A DNA stretch of 64,000 nucleotides. It comes from Ensifer sp. BR816 (GTDB taxonomy: Bacteria > Pseudomonadota > Alphaproteobacteria > Rhizobiales > Rhizobiaceae). This document shows, piece after piece, positions 1 through 9,255 of the stretch (positions are counted from its first letter, which is position 1; each line of letters begins with the position of its first letter). The position numbers were made by a program, and so were the translations under genes. The DNA lies in the NCBI RefSeq assembly GCF_000378985.1, contig NZ_KB905370.1, positions 1-64,000 on the forward strand, given 5' to 3'. The notes under the pieces were generated by a model. It saw only the letters and a list, made by a program, of their open reading frames with translations. It made no database searches and was not told where the DNA came from.

Positions 1-1
1 C

Positions 2-97
2 GGCTCCGGCGGCGGTGGCAGCGGCAACAATGGAAATGGCAACGGCGGTGGCGACGGGACCCCGGGCAATTCCGGTAAGAGCGACGACACGCGCTAG
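2..97 (+). CDS. C-terminal end of a Gly/Asn-rich protein (partial)
   Basis: An open frame enters from the left edge and stops at a TAG at 95-97. The visible 31 residues are almost entirely Gly, Asn and Ser, ending in GKSDDTR. This is a low-complexity, presumably disordered tail. A GC-rich hairpin about 95 bp downstream fits the end of this transcript. The function cannot be judged because the rest of the gene is outside the window. The frame is supported only by its composition and the terminator, so the call is moderate. Confidence 0.5.
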   Translation, partial: GSGGGGSGNNGNGNGGGDGTPGNSGKSDDTR

Positions 98-192
98 CGC
101 ATCGCGGTACTGCGCGATCGCATCAAAGTCGTGCGAGGCTCGCCTCCGGTAGAGCGGGACATAGCAGCTACCGAGACAAACGACCGACAAGG

Positions 193-220
193 GGGCGGGC
201 TCCGGCGGAGCCCGCCCTTC
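193..220 (+). terminator. GC-rich hairpin, probable terminator
   Basis: A 12-bp perfect inverted repeat (GGGCGGGCTCCG / CGGAGCCCGCCC) is followed by only a short T stretch. It lies after the partial gene ending at 97 and before the thermonuclease-like gene. The weak U tract makes its efficiency uncertain. Confidence 0.5.
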
Positions 221-319
221 GTACTTGAGGATGTGAGAAACGAAGGCGTCCGAACTCCGTGAAAACCTTTCGGCAACTCCTCGCCCCGATAATGCCCGCG
301 CAATCGAGGACCGAATCGG

Positions 320-1018
320 ATGGCCAAAGGAAATTCCAGGCGACGCAAGCGCAGCACGAGCAGGAAGAGCAACCACGGCGGGATGATGCGTTGGTATCTT
401 GCAGCCATCATTCTTGTGGCAGGGGTCGCTGCCTATGATCACAGGAAGCAACTTGGCGCCCTACCCGGCGGACGAGAGCTGACGGCCTTGATTTCGCAAC
501 CTGAGAAGAAGACGAAGTCGGCCAACTTGGCGATCCGGCCGAAGGAACACACCGGCACCGTCGCTCGGCAACCCGCACTAGTGCCACCGGCACCTGTCGG
601 CAGACCGATGCAGCAGCCGCCGGCACAACTCGCCTCCGTTCAGACAGGAAGCAACACTTTCTTCTTCTGCGGCATTCGCCACGACAACTGCGTGATCGAC
701 GGTGACACGTTCCTCTTCAACGGCGAAAGAATTCTCATTGCCGATATCGACGCGCCCGAGACGAAGCTCGCGAAGTGCGACGCCGAGCGGTCGCGCGGTT
801 CCTATGCCAAGGCAAGACTGCGCGAATTGCTGAACGGCGGCGAATTCACGCTGGTTGCTTCGGCGGGCGGCTTCGCGGACGAGGAAGCGGGTAAGCCACG
901 GGTGGTGATGAGAGGTGGCAAATCGCTGGGGGACCTCCTCGTTTCCGAGGGGCTGGTGAGAAAGCGCGCCAGCCGGCCCGCAAACTGGTGCGGCCAGGCG
1001 GCGCGCGCCTCCGGCTGA
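320..1018 (+). CDS. membrane-anchored thermonuclease (SNase)-like protein
   Basis: This 232-residue protein has a very basic N-terminus (RRRKRSTSRK), one membrane segment at about residues 26-40 (WYLAAIILVAGVAAY), a Pro-rich linker, then an SNase-like domain from about residue 115. The domain shows the family core VIDGDTF, GERILIADIDAPE and a C-terminal LVSEGLVRK. The Arg and Glu of the RI-x-IDAPE stretch match two of the classical catalytic positions. The third region (GKPRVVMRGGKSL) departs from the usual RYGR form, so full nuclease activity is not certain. With the N-terminal anchor, the catalytic domain would lie in the periplasm. It is a single gene, followed 3 bp later by a convergent gene. 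Confidence 0.8.
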   Translation: MAKGNSRRRKRSTSRKSNHGGMMRWYLAAIILVAGVAAYDHRKQLGALPGGRELTALISQPEKKTKSANLAIRPKEHTGTVARQPALVPPAPVGRPMQQPPAQLASVQTGSNTFFFCGIRHDNCVIDGDTFLFNGERILIADIDAPETKLAKCDAERSRGSYAKARLRELLNGGEFTLVASAGGFADEEAGKPRVVMRGGKSLGDLLVSEGLVRKRASRPANWCGQAARASG

Positions 1019-1021
1019 CCC

Positions 1022-1921
1022 TCAACCGTACCGCCCGTGATCGGCGAGGACTTCGGCAAGCACGCGCCGCGACTTTTCGACTTCGAGCCGATCGGTGCCC
1101 GGCATTTCGGCAGCGACGATCATCGCTTTCCACAGGGTCCAGCCACGGCCGCGAGCCCAGGTTCCCCGGTCGAGTGGAAGTGTCGCGCGAAACGCCTCGC
1201 GGCTTTCGCCGCTGAACATCGTCCAGGCAATCGAGAGGTCGCAGGCCGGATCGCCGACGCCGGACGTGCCGAAATCGATGACGGCGGCGAGACAACCGCT
1301 TTCGACGAGCAGGTTGCTGGAACTGACATCGCCATGGAACCAGACCGGTTTTGCCGTCCACTGGGCGGCGAGCGCCGCTTCCCATACCGAATGCGCCGCA
1401 TCGGTGTCGATTTGGCCCGCAAGTGCCTCGAGAGCCCAGCGCGCTTCATGGTTGTAGACGGTCAGCGGACCGCCGCGGAAGAAATTGTGCTGCCCAGGTG
1501 ACGGCCCGCCATCGGCATCGATCCGCTGCAGGTCGGCGAGAAATTTGCCGAGCTTCGCCGCGAAGACCGGCAAATCGCCGATCGGAGCATGCGTGGCAAT
1601 TTCGCCATGGCGCCATCGATAGACGGACCAGGGCCAGGGATAGCCTTCGCCGGGCCGCCCCATCGCCACGGGCGCCGGGATCGGCAGCGGCAGGTGCGGT
1701 GCCAGCCGCGGCAGCCAGCGCTGCTCCTTCTCGACCTGCAGCGCATAGGACGCGGCACTCGGCAGACGAACGGAGAGGTCATCGCCAAGATGAAAGGTCC
1801 GGTTGTCCCAGCCGCCATGCCGGACCGGTCGCACCGGCAGGTCCGCCCATTGCGGAAACTGAGCCGCGATCAGCCGCCTGACAAGGGAGGTGTCGATTGC
1901 GATGCTTTCGGAAGGACCCAA
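1022..1921 (-). CDS. aminoglycoside phosphotransferase (APH)-family kinase
   Basis: A 299-residue protein of the APH/choline kinase superfamily. It has a glycine-containing N-lobe start (RHGGWDNRTF), the catalytic loop WFHGDVSSSNLL (Brenner motif HxDxxxxN) and the metal-binding VIDFGTSGVGDPACDL. The start is a TTG at 1921, chosen because GGAGAGGGA lies six bases upstream inside the last codons of the preceding dehydrogenase, which ends 3 bp away. The pair is therefore probably translationally coupled. Chromosomal proteins of this kind usually phosphorylate unknown small metabolites. Antibiotic resistance should not be assumed from the family name. Confidence 0.88.
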   Translation of the reverse strand: MGPSESIAIDTSLVRRLIAAQFPQWADLPVRPVRHGGWDNRTFHLGDDLSVRLPSAASYALQVEKEQRWLPRLAPHLPLPIPAPVAMGRPGEGYPWPWSVYRWRHGEIATHAPIGDLPVFAAKLGKFLADLQRIDADGGPSPGQHNFFRGGPLTVYNHEARWALEALAGQIDTDAAHSVWEAALAAQWTAKPVWFHGDVSSSNLLVESGCLAAVIDFGTSGVGDPACDLSIAWTMFSGESREAFRATLPLDRGTWARGRGWTLWKAMIVAAEMPGTDRLEVEKSRRVLAEVLADHGRYG

Positions 1922-1924
1922 GGC

Positions 1925-3193
1925 TTATCCCTCTCCGCGCATCGTTTCTTTTTGCGTGATCAGCCGCGCGCTGTGCTGGCCGCTCAGATAGATCCACAAC
2001 CAACTCCAGGCGACGGCAAAGCGGCTGCGGGTGCCGATCAGGAAGTAGATATGGGCAATGCCCCAGATCCACCAGGCAAGCCCGCCCTTGAGCTTTATCC
2101 TGCCGAAGTCGATGATCGCGGCACGCTTGCCGATCGTGGCGAGGCTTCCCTGGTGGCGGTACCGGAACTGCCCAGGCATCGGCTTGCCTTCGAGCCGGGC
2201 GCGGATCACCCGCGCCACAAAGGCACCCTGCTGCTTGGCAGCGGGCGCAATCCCCGGCACAGCAGCACCATTCTCCTGTTTGACCGACGCGGTGTCGCCG
2301 ATCACGAAGACATCCGGGTTTCCCGGCGCGGTCAAATCCTGGTCGACCATTGCGCGCCCCGCGCGATCCGCTTCGATGCCGAGCCATTTCGCGGCCGGAG
2401 AGGCCTGAACGCCCGCCGCCCAGACGAGCGTGCGGCTGGGGACGAAACTGTCGCCGATCCTCACGCCGGCATCGGTGCAGTCCGTCACCGGCGTTCCGGT
2501 GCGCACCTCGACGCCGAGCTTCGCCAACTCGCGCATTGCGTAGCCGGAAAGCGCCTCCGCAAAGGCCGGCAGAATGCGGGGCCCGGCCTCGACGAGCACG
2601 ACGCGAGCCTGACGCGTATCGATGCGACGGAATTCGTCCGGCAAGGTCCGGTGCGCCATCTCTGCAATGATCCCGGCAAGCTCGACGCCCGTCGGACCCG
2701 CGCCAACAATCGTGAAGGTCAACAGCGCATCGCGCGTGGCGGGATCGTCCTCGATCTCGGCCTGCTCGAATGCGAGCAGCACGCGCCGGCGAATGGTCGT
2801 CGCATCCTCGAGCGTCTTCAACCCCGGCGCCACCGGGGCCCATTCGTCATGGCCGAAATAGGCGTGCGTCGCGCCGGTCGCGAGCACCAGCGTATCGTAG
2901 GGAACTTTCTGGCCACTCGCCAACGCCACGGCCCTTGCCGCGCTATCGACACCCTGCACGTCGCCAAGCAGCGTCGTCACCTCCGGTCGGTCGCGATAGA
3001 GATGACGGATCGGCCAGGCAATCTCGGAGGTGGCAAGAATGGTGGTCGCGACCTGGTAAAGCAGCGGCTGAAAGAGGTGGTGGTTGCGCCGATCGATCAG
3101 CGTGATGCGCACCGGGACGCCCTTGAGGTCATTGATAAGTTGCAGTCCGCCGAAGCCGCCGCCCACGACCACGACATGATGTTTTTCCTGCAT
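1925..3193 (-). CDS. NAD(P)/FAD-dependent oxidoreductase, type II NADH dehydrogenase-like
   Basis: This 422-residue flavoprotein starts with an FAD Rossmann motif (VVVVGGGFGGLQL), has a second NAD-binding motif near the middle (FTIVGAGPTGVELAGIIAEM) and the late FAD motif VFVIGDTA. The hydrophobic, amphipathic C-terminus (residues about 365-410, many W/F/I) is typical of membrane-associated NDH-2 enzymes, which pass electrons from NADH to quinone without pumping protons. The ATG at 3193 is preferred to an upstream start because GAGG lies about seven bases before it and the protein then begins MQEKHHVVVVGGG. It heads a two-gene unit with the APH-like kinase. An AsnC-type regulator lies 45 bp upstream on the same strand. 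Confidence 0.88.
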   Translation of the reverse strand: MQEKHHVVVVGGGFGGLQLINDLKGVPVRITLIDRRNHHLFQPLLYQVATTILATSEIAWPIRHLYRDRPEVTTLLGDVQGVDSAARAVALASGQKVPYDTLVLATGATHAYFGHDEWAPVAPGLKTLEDATTIRRRVLLAFEQAEIEDDPATRDALLTFTIVGAGPTGVELAGIIAEMAHRTLPDEFRRIDTRQARVVLVEAGPRILPAFAEALSGYAMRELAKLGVEVRTGTPVTDCTDAGVRIGDSFVPSRTLVWAAGVQASPAAKWLGIEADRAGRAMVDQDLTAPGNPDVFVIGDTASVKQENGAAVPGIAPAAKQQGAFVARVIRARLEGKPMPGQFRYRHQGSLATIGKRAAIIDFGRIKLKGGLAWWIWGIAHIYFLIGTRSRFAVAWSWLWIYLSGQHSARLITQKETMRGEG

Positions 3194-3238
3194 GGATACC
3201 TGCCTCGTTGCTGAAGAGAACCACCCGCGCCGCAACCC

Positions 3239-3703
3239 CTACTCGGCGTAACGGACCGGAATTGCCGTGCCGCTTTTCAGGACTTCCATGGAGATCGAAG
3301 CGGTAACGTCGAAAAGCTCCACTTTGCGTACGATCTGCTTGTAGACCATGTCATATTGCTCCACGCGCGGCAGGACGACCTTGACGATGTAGTCGTAATT
3401 GCCGGTCAGCCGGTGCGCCTCGACGATTTCGGGTATATCGCTGATCGCGCGCCGAAACGTCTCGATCCACTCATCGGAGTGATGCGCAGTCTTGATCAGC
3501 GCGAAGACCGTCGTGGGCACGCCCATCTTCTCTCGGTCGAGAACGACGATGCGCCTCGACACATAACCCGCCTCTTCCAGCCGCTGGATACGGCGCGAGC
3601 AGGCGGACAAGGAAAGGTTCACCCGCTCGGCGAGATCGCCCATGGCAACGCTCGCATCTTCTTGCAGAAGTGTGAGCAGCTTTCGGTCCCTCTCATCCAG
3701 CAC
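3239..3703 (-). CDS. Lrp/AsnC family transcriptional regulator
   Basis: A 154-residue protein of normal Lrp/AsnC length. It has an N-terminal winged helix-turn-helix (LLTLLQEDASVAMGDLAERVNLS...CSRRIQRLEEAGYVSRR) and a C-terminal RAM/ACT-like effector domain containing LTGNYDYIVKVV. The start is a GTG. It is transcribed away from an Asp/Glu racemase gene 221 bp upstream, the usual arrangement for a local amino-acid-responsive regulator. The shared AT-rich spacer (3704-3924) is the obvious binding region. The ligand is not determined by the sequence. Confidence 0.93.
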   Translation of the reverse strand: MLDERDRKLLTLLQEDASVAMGDLAERVNLSLSACSRRIQRLEEAGYVSRRIVVLDREKMGVPTTVFALIKTAHHSDEWIETFRRAISDIPEIVEAHRLTGNYDYIVKVVLPRVEQYDMVYKQIVRKVELFDVTASISMEVLKSGTAIPVRYAE

Positions 3704-3924
3704 GCCCTTTACTCCTCACCCTATGCCACAACGACGCCTGAATTTTGCATGAACTGAAGAAATGACGCAAAAACCTATTGATGTTTCTCTTTTAAATAGC
3801 CCTCAAAGCAAACAAATCCAACCCGAGTCGCGTCATAATCTTACCGGTGGAACGAGATAGGAAAGTGGCAACGCGCACTTCCGGCTTCAGTTCCAGCGAT
3901 CGGATGCAAAAAGGGAGCGACATC

Positions 3925-4644
3925 ATGGAAATGCGCAAGATCGGCCTCATCGGCGGCATGAGCTTTGAAAGCTCGGCGGTCTACTATCGGATGGTCAACG
4001 AGGCCGTTCGCGAGCGTCTGGGCGCACTTCACTCGGCCGAGGTGCTCCTCCATTCCGTCGACTTCCAGAAAATCGTCGACCTGCAGAAGGCCGGCCGCTG
4101 GGACGAGGCGGCGGGACGCCTGTCCGATGTTGCGCGTGCACTTCAGTCCAGCGGCGCCGACTGCGTGCTGATCTGCACCAACACCATGCACCTGATCGCC
4201 GACGCGGTTGCCGATTCCGTCGAAATCCCGCTGATCAACATCATCGACGAGACCGCGCTTCGCCTCAAGGCCGCCGGCAGTCGCCGGCCGCTGCTGCTCG
4301 CCACCCGCTACACGATGGAGCACGGCTTCTATGCCGAGCGGATGAAGGCGCACGGCATCGACGTGGTCGTGCCGGATGCAGACGGACGTACGCTGACCCA
4401 CGGAGTGATTTTCGACGAACTCTGCGCCGGCAAGGTGCTGGACGCTTCGCGCGAGGCGCTGCTGGCGCTGATCGAAAAGGCAAAGACAGAAGGCGCCGAT
4501 GCGGTCATTCTCGGCTGCACCGAGATCTGCCTAATCCTCGATCCGGCCAATCTGCCCCTGTCGGGTTTCGATTCGACGGCAATTCACGCCGAGGCGGCAG
4601 TCGAATTCTCTCTGAGCAAGCGCGACGTAAGCCGCGCCGCCTGA
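3925..4644 (+). CDS. aspartate/glutamate racemase family protein
   Basis: The 239-residue protein starts MEMRKIGLIGGMSFESS, the glycine-rich opening of cofactor-independent aspartate racemases. Two catalytic cysteines are expected. The first is visible in CVLICTNTMH and the second in DAVILGCTEICLIL, both at family-typical places. The start at 3925 is preferred to the frame opening at 3847 because AGGGAG lies eight bases upstream and homologues begin here. The enzyme would interconvert L and D forms of an acidic amino acid in the cytoplasm. It is divergent from an AsnC regulator that probably controls it. Confidence 0.9.
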   Translation: MEMRKIGLIGGMSFESSAVYYRMVNEAVRERLGALHSAEVLLHSVDFQKIVDLQKAGRWDEAAGRLSDVARALQSSGADCVLICTNTMHLIADAVADSVEIPLINIIDETALRLKAAGSRRPLLLATRYTMEHGFYAERMKAHGIDVVVPDADGRTLTHGVIFDELCAGKVLDASREALLALIEKAKTEGADAVILGCTEICLILDPANLPLSGFDSTAIHAEAAVEFSLSKRDVSRAA

Positions 4645-4758
4645 GTTCGGCGCCGCATCAGGGCGGGATGGACGCGCATAGGTCTGCGTCCCCCTCTACC
4701 TGCTCGTTTTTTCCCCGTTTGCGCGACGTCAGGTGATTTCGCCTGACTGCTAAATGCT

Positions 4759-5163
4759 CTAAACGGCGGCGTCATACTCCGCCCGCGCGTTGCGGATCGC
4801 CGCGTGATTTTCGAGTGACCAGTCGACGAACAGCCTGAGGACGACCAGGAACGACCGGCCGAGGTCGGTGAGGCTGTATTCCACGCTCGGCGGCTGCGTC
4901 GGATAGACGGTGCGGCTCAAATAGCCGTCGCGCTGCAGGTCGCGCAGTGTCTGCGTCAGCATCCGCTGGGAAATGTCCGGGATCAGCCGGCGCAATTGCG
5001 AAAAGCGCAGCGGCCCGTCGGCGAGCGACAGGATCATCAGCGAATTCCATTTGCCGCCGATATTGTCCATCACATCTCGCACCGGACAGTCGTCGATGTC
5101 GAGCGGCACGCCGCCGATCAGGGCCACGCGCTTTCCCTTCACCTTGCCGGTCGCCTTGTTCAT
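4759..5163 (-). CDS. HxlR family transcriptional regulator
   Basis: A 134-residue winged-helix protein with the HxlR signature: [22 protein letters not shown] near the N-terminus, then [31 protein letters not shown] as recognition helix and wing. The Cys at the start of CPVRD is the residue that senses thiol-reactive compounds in related quinone- and aldehyde-responsive members. The gene is divergent from a QorB-like reductase. This matches the Escherichia coli qorB-qorR (ytfG-ytfH) pair, so control of that gene is a reasonable inference. Confidence 0.93.
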   Translation of the reverse strand: MNKATGKVKGKRVALIGGVPLDIDDCPVRDVMDNIGGKWNSLMILSLADGPLRFSQLRRLIPDISQRMLTQTLRDLQRDGYLSRTVYPTQPPSVEYSLTDLGRSFLVVLRLFVDWSLENHAAIRNARAEYDAAV

Positions 5164-5317
5164 GGCGGTACCCTTTCCGTAACCTTCGCAGAAAAAACTG
5201 CCTCCTTTACAGCTCTTAGCAGATTACGGGATAAGAGCAACTCTCAAAAAGAGACCAGTATTCGACATCAGCCGGTCGAGGCATTGCGAAGCTGGAAAGC
5301 GAAGTGAAAGGAAGATC

Positions 5318-6205
5318 ATGTCCCAGAGATTGCTCGTAACCGGCGCTGCAGGTCAGCTCGGCAAACTCGTCCTCGATGCGCTTCTCGCCTCCGGCAAGAC
5401 GACGCCCGCCGATATCATCGCCACCAGCCGCGATACCGCCAAGCTCTCCGATTATGCCGCCAGGGGCATCGAGACCCGCGCCGCCAACTTCGACGACCCT
5501 GCCTCGCTGGAAAAGGCCTTTGCCGGTGCCGACCGGATCCTCATCATCTCGACCGACACACTGGACGAGCCGGGCAAGCGGCTGAAGCAGCATACTACCG
5601 CCGTCGACGCCGCCAAAAAGGCCGGCGTGAAGCACATCCTCTATACGTCCATGCCCAATCCGGAAACCTCGGTCATTCCCTTTGCCGCCGACCATCTCGG
5701 CACGGAAAACGCCATCAAGGCAAGCGGCATTCCCCATACGATCCTGCGCAATGCCTGGTACATGGAAAACCTGTTCCTGGCGCTGCCGCATGCGCTCCAG
5801 ACCGGACAATGGTTCTCGTCGGCCGGCGAAGGCCGGATCTCCCACATCGCCCGCGACGACCTCGCCAAGGCCGCTGCCGCCGCGCTGGAATCGGGCTCGA
5901 CGGAAAGCCGCACCTATACGCTGACCGGAGCGCAGGCGCTGACGACCGCGGAGATTGCCGCCCTCGTCGCCGAAACCACCGGCAAGACGCTCGAGGTCAT
6001 CCACATTTCCGACGAGGCTCTGGCAGGCGGTCTCAAGGGAGCCGGGCTGCCGGACTTCTTCGTCCCGATCCTCGTTTCCTTCGACACCAATACGCGTGAG
6101 GGTCATTTCGACCTGGTGACCGACGACGTGGCCACCTTGACCGGCAGAACTCCGGTCGGCCTGCCGGCCTTCCTAACCGCAAACAAGGCTGCGCTCGCTC
6201 ACTAA
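5318..6205 (+). CDS. qorB: NAD(P)H-binding quinone reductase, QorB/NmrA-like SDR
   Basis: A 295-residue atypical short-chain dehydrogenase opening with LLVTGAAGQLGKLVLDALL, the NADP-binding GxxGxxG motif of the QorB/NmrA group. The protein continues with ILIISTD, a stretch containing YTSMPN, and HTILRNAWYMEN, all characteristic of this subgroup. It probably reduces quinones with NADPH in the cytosol. The divergent HxlR gene is the likely regulator, in the same architecture as E. coli qorB/qorR. A strong GC hairpin follows the stop. The symbol is given by similarity and context. Confidence 0.85.
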   Translation: MSQRLLVTGAAGQLGKLVLDALLASGKTTPADIIATSRDTAKLSDYAARGIETRAANFDDPASLEKAFAGADRILIISTDTLDEPGKRLKQHTTAVDAAKKAGVKHILYTSMPNPETSVIPFAADHLGTENAIKASGIPHTILRNAWYMENLFLALPHALQTGQWFSSAGEGRISHIARDDLAKAAAAALESGSTESRTYTLTGAQALTTAEIAALVAETTGKTLEVIHISDEALAGGLKGAGLPDFFVPILVSFDTNTREGHFDLVTDDVATLTGRTPVGLPAFLTANKAALAH

Positions 6206-6217
6206 TCGAAAACGATC

Positions 6218-6246
6218 GGCCCGGCGCCCGACGCCGGGCCTTCTCT
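6218..6246 (+). terminator. rho-independent terminator after the QorB-like gene
   Basis: A perfect 9-bp stem GGCCCGGCG / CGCCGGGCC with a 5-base loop is followed by TTCTCTT. It begins 13 bp after the stop codon. Confidence 0.75.
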
Positions 6247-6352
6247 TCCGTCGCCTCAGCCCATCATCAAGCTTTCCTGGAAGCCGGCATCCGCCACCCT
6301 CTTGCCTCAGCGCGTTGTTATCGTGAGGTATGGATGATTGGGAGGAAGGACG

Positions 6353-6964
6353 ATGACGGCACCGGTCGACTTCTGGTTCTCGATAGGAAGCCCCTACACT
6401 TTTCTCGCCGTGATGCGACTGCCGGAGATCGCCGAAAGGGCCGGCGTCGAGGTTCGTTGGAGGCCCTTCGACGTTCAAGCGATCCAAGCCGAGGCGAATG
6501 ACAGCCCTTTCGCCGACAAGCCGCTCAAGGCCACCTATATGTGGCGTGATATCGAACGGCGTGCCGCGAGGTTCGGCCTGCCCGTGAGATTGCCTGTCCC
6601 CTATCCGCTCGCCAACCTCGCGCTGGCCAACTGCGTCGCGGTCCTCGCCGCCAGGGAAGGCTGGTGCCCTGCCTATGCCATCGCCACGTATCGGCGCTGG
6701 TTCGTCGACCGCGAGCCTGCCGGGAGCGAGCCAAACCTCTCGGCAAGCATCAAGGAAGCGGGGCAAGACCCTGCGCGCGTGTTGGAGCAGGCGAGCGCCC
6801 GTGCCGCCGCCGAGGCGCTAAAAGCCGCCACCAGCGAGGCGACGACGATCGGCATCTTCGGTACGCCCTCCTTCGTCGCCGATGGCGAACTGTTCTGGGG
6901 CCACGATCGCCTGGAGGACGCGATCGAATGGCAGCACAATCTGGACCAGGGGAATCCGGGGTGA
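6353..6964 (+). CDS. 2-hydroxychromene-2-carboxylate isomerase-like (DsbA-fold, glutathione-dependent)
   Basis: A 203-residue member of the kappa-class GST/HCCA isomerase family. The N-terminus VDFWFSIGSPYTFL carries the SPYTF motif whose Ser activates glutathione. The C-terminal part has FGTPSFVADGELFWGHDRL, the cis-Pro loop and GHDR motif of the family. ATG 6353 was chosen over a TTG five codons upstream because GGAGGA precedes it at good spacing. The classical enzyme acts in naphthalene breakdown, but no other such genes are nearby. The real substrate is unknown; a thiol-disulfide or isomerase role is plausible. Confidence 0.88.
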   Translation: MTAPVDFWFSIGSPYTFLAVMRLPEIAERAGVEVRWRPFDVQAIQAEANDSPFADKPLKATYMWRDIERRAARFGLPVRLPVPYPLANLALANCVAVLAAREGWCPAYAIATYRRWFVDREPAGSEPNLSASIKEAGQDPARVLEQASARAAAEALKAATSEATTIGIFGTPSFVADGELFWGHDRLEDAIEWQHNLDQGNPG

Positions 6965-7009
6965 ATTCTGACGTGGTGGCTAGCAGGCCGGATTCGGGGC
7001 GCAAGGCAC

Positions 7010-7510
7010 TCACATCCTTTTCGATCGAGAAACCAGCCACCAATCCAGCGACAACCTCCCCGCACCCCAGGTGACGATAGCGAGTGCCATCGCGGCCCAC
7101 GTCAAGTGTATGGGCCATCCATCTGGCACCGTCAGTTGAATGACGATCGTCATGGCGAGCAGGCCGAGAGCGGCAAGGCGCGTCGCCAGCCCCAACATCA
7201 GGAAGGTCGGCAACAGGATTTCGGCGCAAGCGACCGCAAACGCCATCACCGCCGGCGCCGGAAAGTCATAGGGGCCACCCGGTAGATGCAATTTGAATTC
7301 CGAAGTGAAGAGAAGGATGGCGACATCGTTCAACTGCAGGAAGCCGTCCCACTTGCTCATGCCGGAGCGCCAGAATGGTACGGAGAGGCCGAAGCGCAAG
7401 GCAAGCTGAGCAAGGGATACAGGCGCCATGCCGGCAATCAGTCCGTCGATCCGACCGAGCCAGCCTGCCTCCGTGGGCTTGTCGAAGTGTCTCCATTTGG
7501 ACGTCAGCAT
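7010..7510 (-). CDS. DoxX family membrane protein, last gene of the bufferin-type operon
   Basis: A 166-residue protein with about four hydrophobic segments and the DoxX pattern (LALRFGLSVPFWRSGMSKWDGFL, later VACAEILLPTFLMLGLATRLAALGLLAM). The ATG at 7510 is preferred because GGAGG lies seven bases upstream, inside the end of the preceding gene. That start sits directly after the DUF2063 stop, so the two are coupled. DoxX genes commonly close DUF2282-DUF692-DUF2063 operons (for example gig operons of Cupriavidus). The role may be in export or redox handling of the modified peptide, but this is not established. Confidence 0.87.
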   Translation of the reverse strand: MLTSKWRHFDKPTEAGWLGRIDGLIAGMAPVSLAQLALRFGLSVPFWRSGMSKWDGFLQLNDVAILLFTSEFKLHLPGGPYDFPAPAVMAFAVACAEILLPTFLMLGLATRLAALGLLAMTIVIQLTVPDGWPIHLTWAAMALAIVTWGAGRLSLDWWLVSRSKRM

Positions 7511-7511
7511 C

Positions 7512-8312
7512 TCATCCTCCATGTTGGATCGCACCGACGGCGCCGGCCTCGAGCATCGTGCGGATTGCAAATGCGAGATCGAATTCCGGACAGCACGTGC
7601 TCGCCGTCGCCGCCGCACTTCCAAGCCGCTCACCGGCAATAAGGCGGCCAAGAAAAATATCGGCCCCCGGGGGAAGAAGGCGCACCTCCACCTCCAGCGC
7701 CGGCCTCGTTACAAGCGCGCTCTCCGGAGCCGTAGCATCGATGCGGCCCACCGAACCGCTCGCCCTATTCGCTGAAAAGATCGTCACGGCCGGATAGGCA
7801 GAACGGACGATGCGGGTCGCTGGATGCGCTGCAAACACCAGGTCGCCAAGCTGCTCTGGGGGGATCAAGGCCAGGCGACCCGCCTCCAACACGGCAGCAT
7901 CCGCCGCGTGATAGGCATCGAGCCAGGCCCTCTCGATGCGCGCCACATCCGCCAGCCAGGGCATGGATTGCGCATGTTCGTAGCGCTCGATGAAATCGGG
8001 AAAATCCCGGCCATACTCGAAGAGCAGCGGCGACGTCGGCGGCGTGTTGCGGATGTGAAACCGCGCCATGGCGCGAAAGAACGTCTCCCCGGTGATGCGC
8101 ATGGTTGCCGGGAACACGGCAGCGAGCGCATCGATCAGGCTGACGGTGACATTGTTGCGATAGACGTTGAAGCGCATGTCGGCGGCCTTGCCTTTCGGCC
8201 CTGCGACAAGCGCGGGGGTTGCGCAGCCGGGATCGAGCAGCCCGTGCACAAGGCCTTCCGGATAATCAAGCCCGTCGGCGGTTTCCGCATGGCACTTGCT
8301 AAGCGTTTGCAT
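7512..8312 (-). CDS. DUF2063 family protein (BufC/HvfC-like RiPP enzyme partner)
   Basis: A 266-residue protein carrying the N-terminal DUF2063 DNA-binding-like/RRE-type domain. Visible family hallmarks are [21 protein letters not shown], then [10 protein letters not shown] and FPDFIERY. Members are the partner subunit of DUF692 (MNIO) enzymes and help recognise the precursor peptide. The start overlaps the end of the DUF692 gene by 14 bp and the stop abuts the DoxX gene, giving a fully overlapping operon. The assignment rests on motif and operon context together. Confidence 0.9.
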   Translation of the reverse strand: MQTLSKCHAETADGLDYPEGLVHGLLDPGCATPALVAGPKGKAADMRFNVYRNNVTVSLIDALAAVFPATMRITGETFFRAMARFHIRNTPPTSPLLFEYGRDFPDFIERYEHAQSMPWLADVARIERAWLDAYHAADAAVLEAGRLALIPPEQLGDLVFAAHPATRIVRSAYPAVTIFSANRASGSVGRIDATAPESALVTRPALEVEVRLLPPGADIFLGRLIAGERLGSAAATASTCCPEFDLAFAIRTMLEAGAVGAIQHGG

Positions 8313-9225
8313 GCATCCTCCCCCGCTGCAATGCCGCGTGACGATCGAGGACAGCTTGCGCGGCCTTCGCCTCGGCTTTCAGCACCGGCCATTCGGGAAT
8401 CGCGCTATCCCATTCGACCAGCGTCGGGATCGGGCCGCAGCGACCGACGACAAGATCGAAGAGTTTCCACACGGCATCGGCGACCGGCCCGTCGTGACTG
8501 TCGATCAGCAGGCGATCGCCTTCGTCGTCCTCCTGCTCGGCATGACCGGCCAGGTGGATCTCGCCGACGTGTTCGAGCGGGTAATCCGAAAGATACTCAA
8601 GCGCGGAAAAATCCTGGTTGGTCGCCGAGACGAAGACGTTGTTGATGTCGAGCAGCAGACCGCAGCCGGTGCGTCTCACGATCTCCCGGATGAAGGCGGT
8701 TTCGCCCATCGTCGACTCCTTGAAGAGCACATAAGTCGACGGATTCTCCAGCAGGAGGGGCCGGCGGATCGCCTCCTGCACCTCGTCTATGTGCTCAGCG
8801 ACGCGCCGCAAGGTGGCTTCCGTATAAGGCAGCGGCAGGAGGTCGTTGTAATAGGTTGTGTCGTGCGTCGACCAGGCCAGGTGCTCCGAGACGAGCGCCG
8901 GCTCATATCGTTCCACCAGCCCTGCGAAGCGGCCGAGATGGGCCTTGTCGAGCGGCTGCGGCCCGCCGATCGACATGCAGACACCATGGAGCGAAACCGG
9001 ATAGTCCTCGCGTATGCGCGTGAGCGCCGCATGCGGAGGACCGCCCGCTCCCATGTAGTTTTCCGCGTGAACCTCGAAGAAGCCGTGATCGCGGTCGCCG
9101 TCCGCAAGGATGGATTGCAGATGCTGGTGCTTGAAACTCGTACCAGCCAGCCCGTCGATCGGGTGTGCCGGAAAGCGGAGTGTTCCCGATGTGCTGCGAT
9201 CCGCATGAATTGCCAATTTGGGCAT
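8299..9225 (-). CDS. DUF692 multinuclear non-heme iron oxidase (BufB/MbnB-like)
   Basis: A 308-residue TIM-barrel enzyme of the MNIO (DUF692) family. Metal-ligand signatures are visible: [62 protein letters not shown] and [10 protein letters not shown]. In bufferin and methanobactin systems this enzyme uses two or three irons and oxygen to convert cysteines of a precursor into sulfur heterocycles. ATG 9225 was chosen because GGAGG lies five bases upstream. The gene sits 30 bp after a DUF2282 precursor gene and overlaps its DUF2063 partner, so the full modification machinery is present. Confidence 0.94.
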   Translation of the reverse strand: MPKLAIHADRSTSGTLRFPAHPIDGLAGTSFKHQHLQSILADGDRDHGFFEVHAENYMGAGGPPHAALTRIREDYPVSLHGVCMSIGGPQPLDKAHLGRFAGLVERYEPALVSEHLAWSTHDTTYYNDLLPLPYTEATLRRVAEHIDEVQEAIRRPLLLENPSTYVLFKESTMGETAFIREIVRRTGCGLLLDINNVFVSATNQDFSALEYLSDYPLEHVGEIHLAGHAEQEDDEGDRLLIDSHDGPVADAVWKLFDLVVGRCGPIPTLVEWDSAIPEWPVLKAEAKAAQAVLDRHAALQRGRMHANA

Positions 9226-9255
9226 CGTTGCCTCCACTTTCCGGCGCGATGTTGC

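Noticed and set aside
1022..1921. Antibiotic resistance call for the APH-family kinase
   Set aside because: The family contains many housekeeping and metabolite kinases. No mobile element or resistance context is present.
4729..4748. Short hairpin between the racemase and HxlR genes as a terminator
   Set aside because: The stem GTCAGGTGA/TCGCCTGAC is short, has one G-T pair and no T run on either side.
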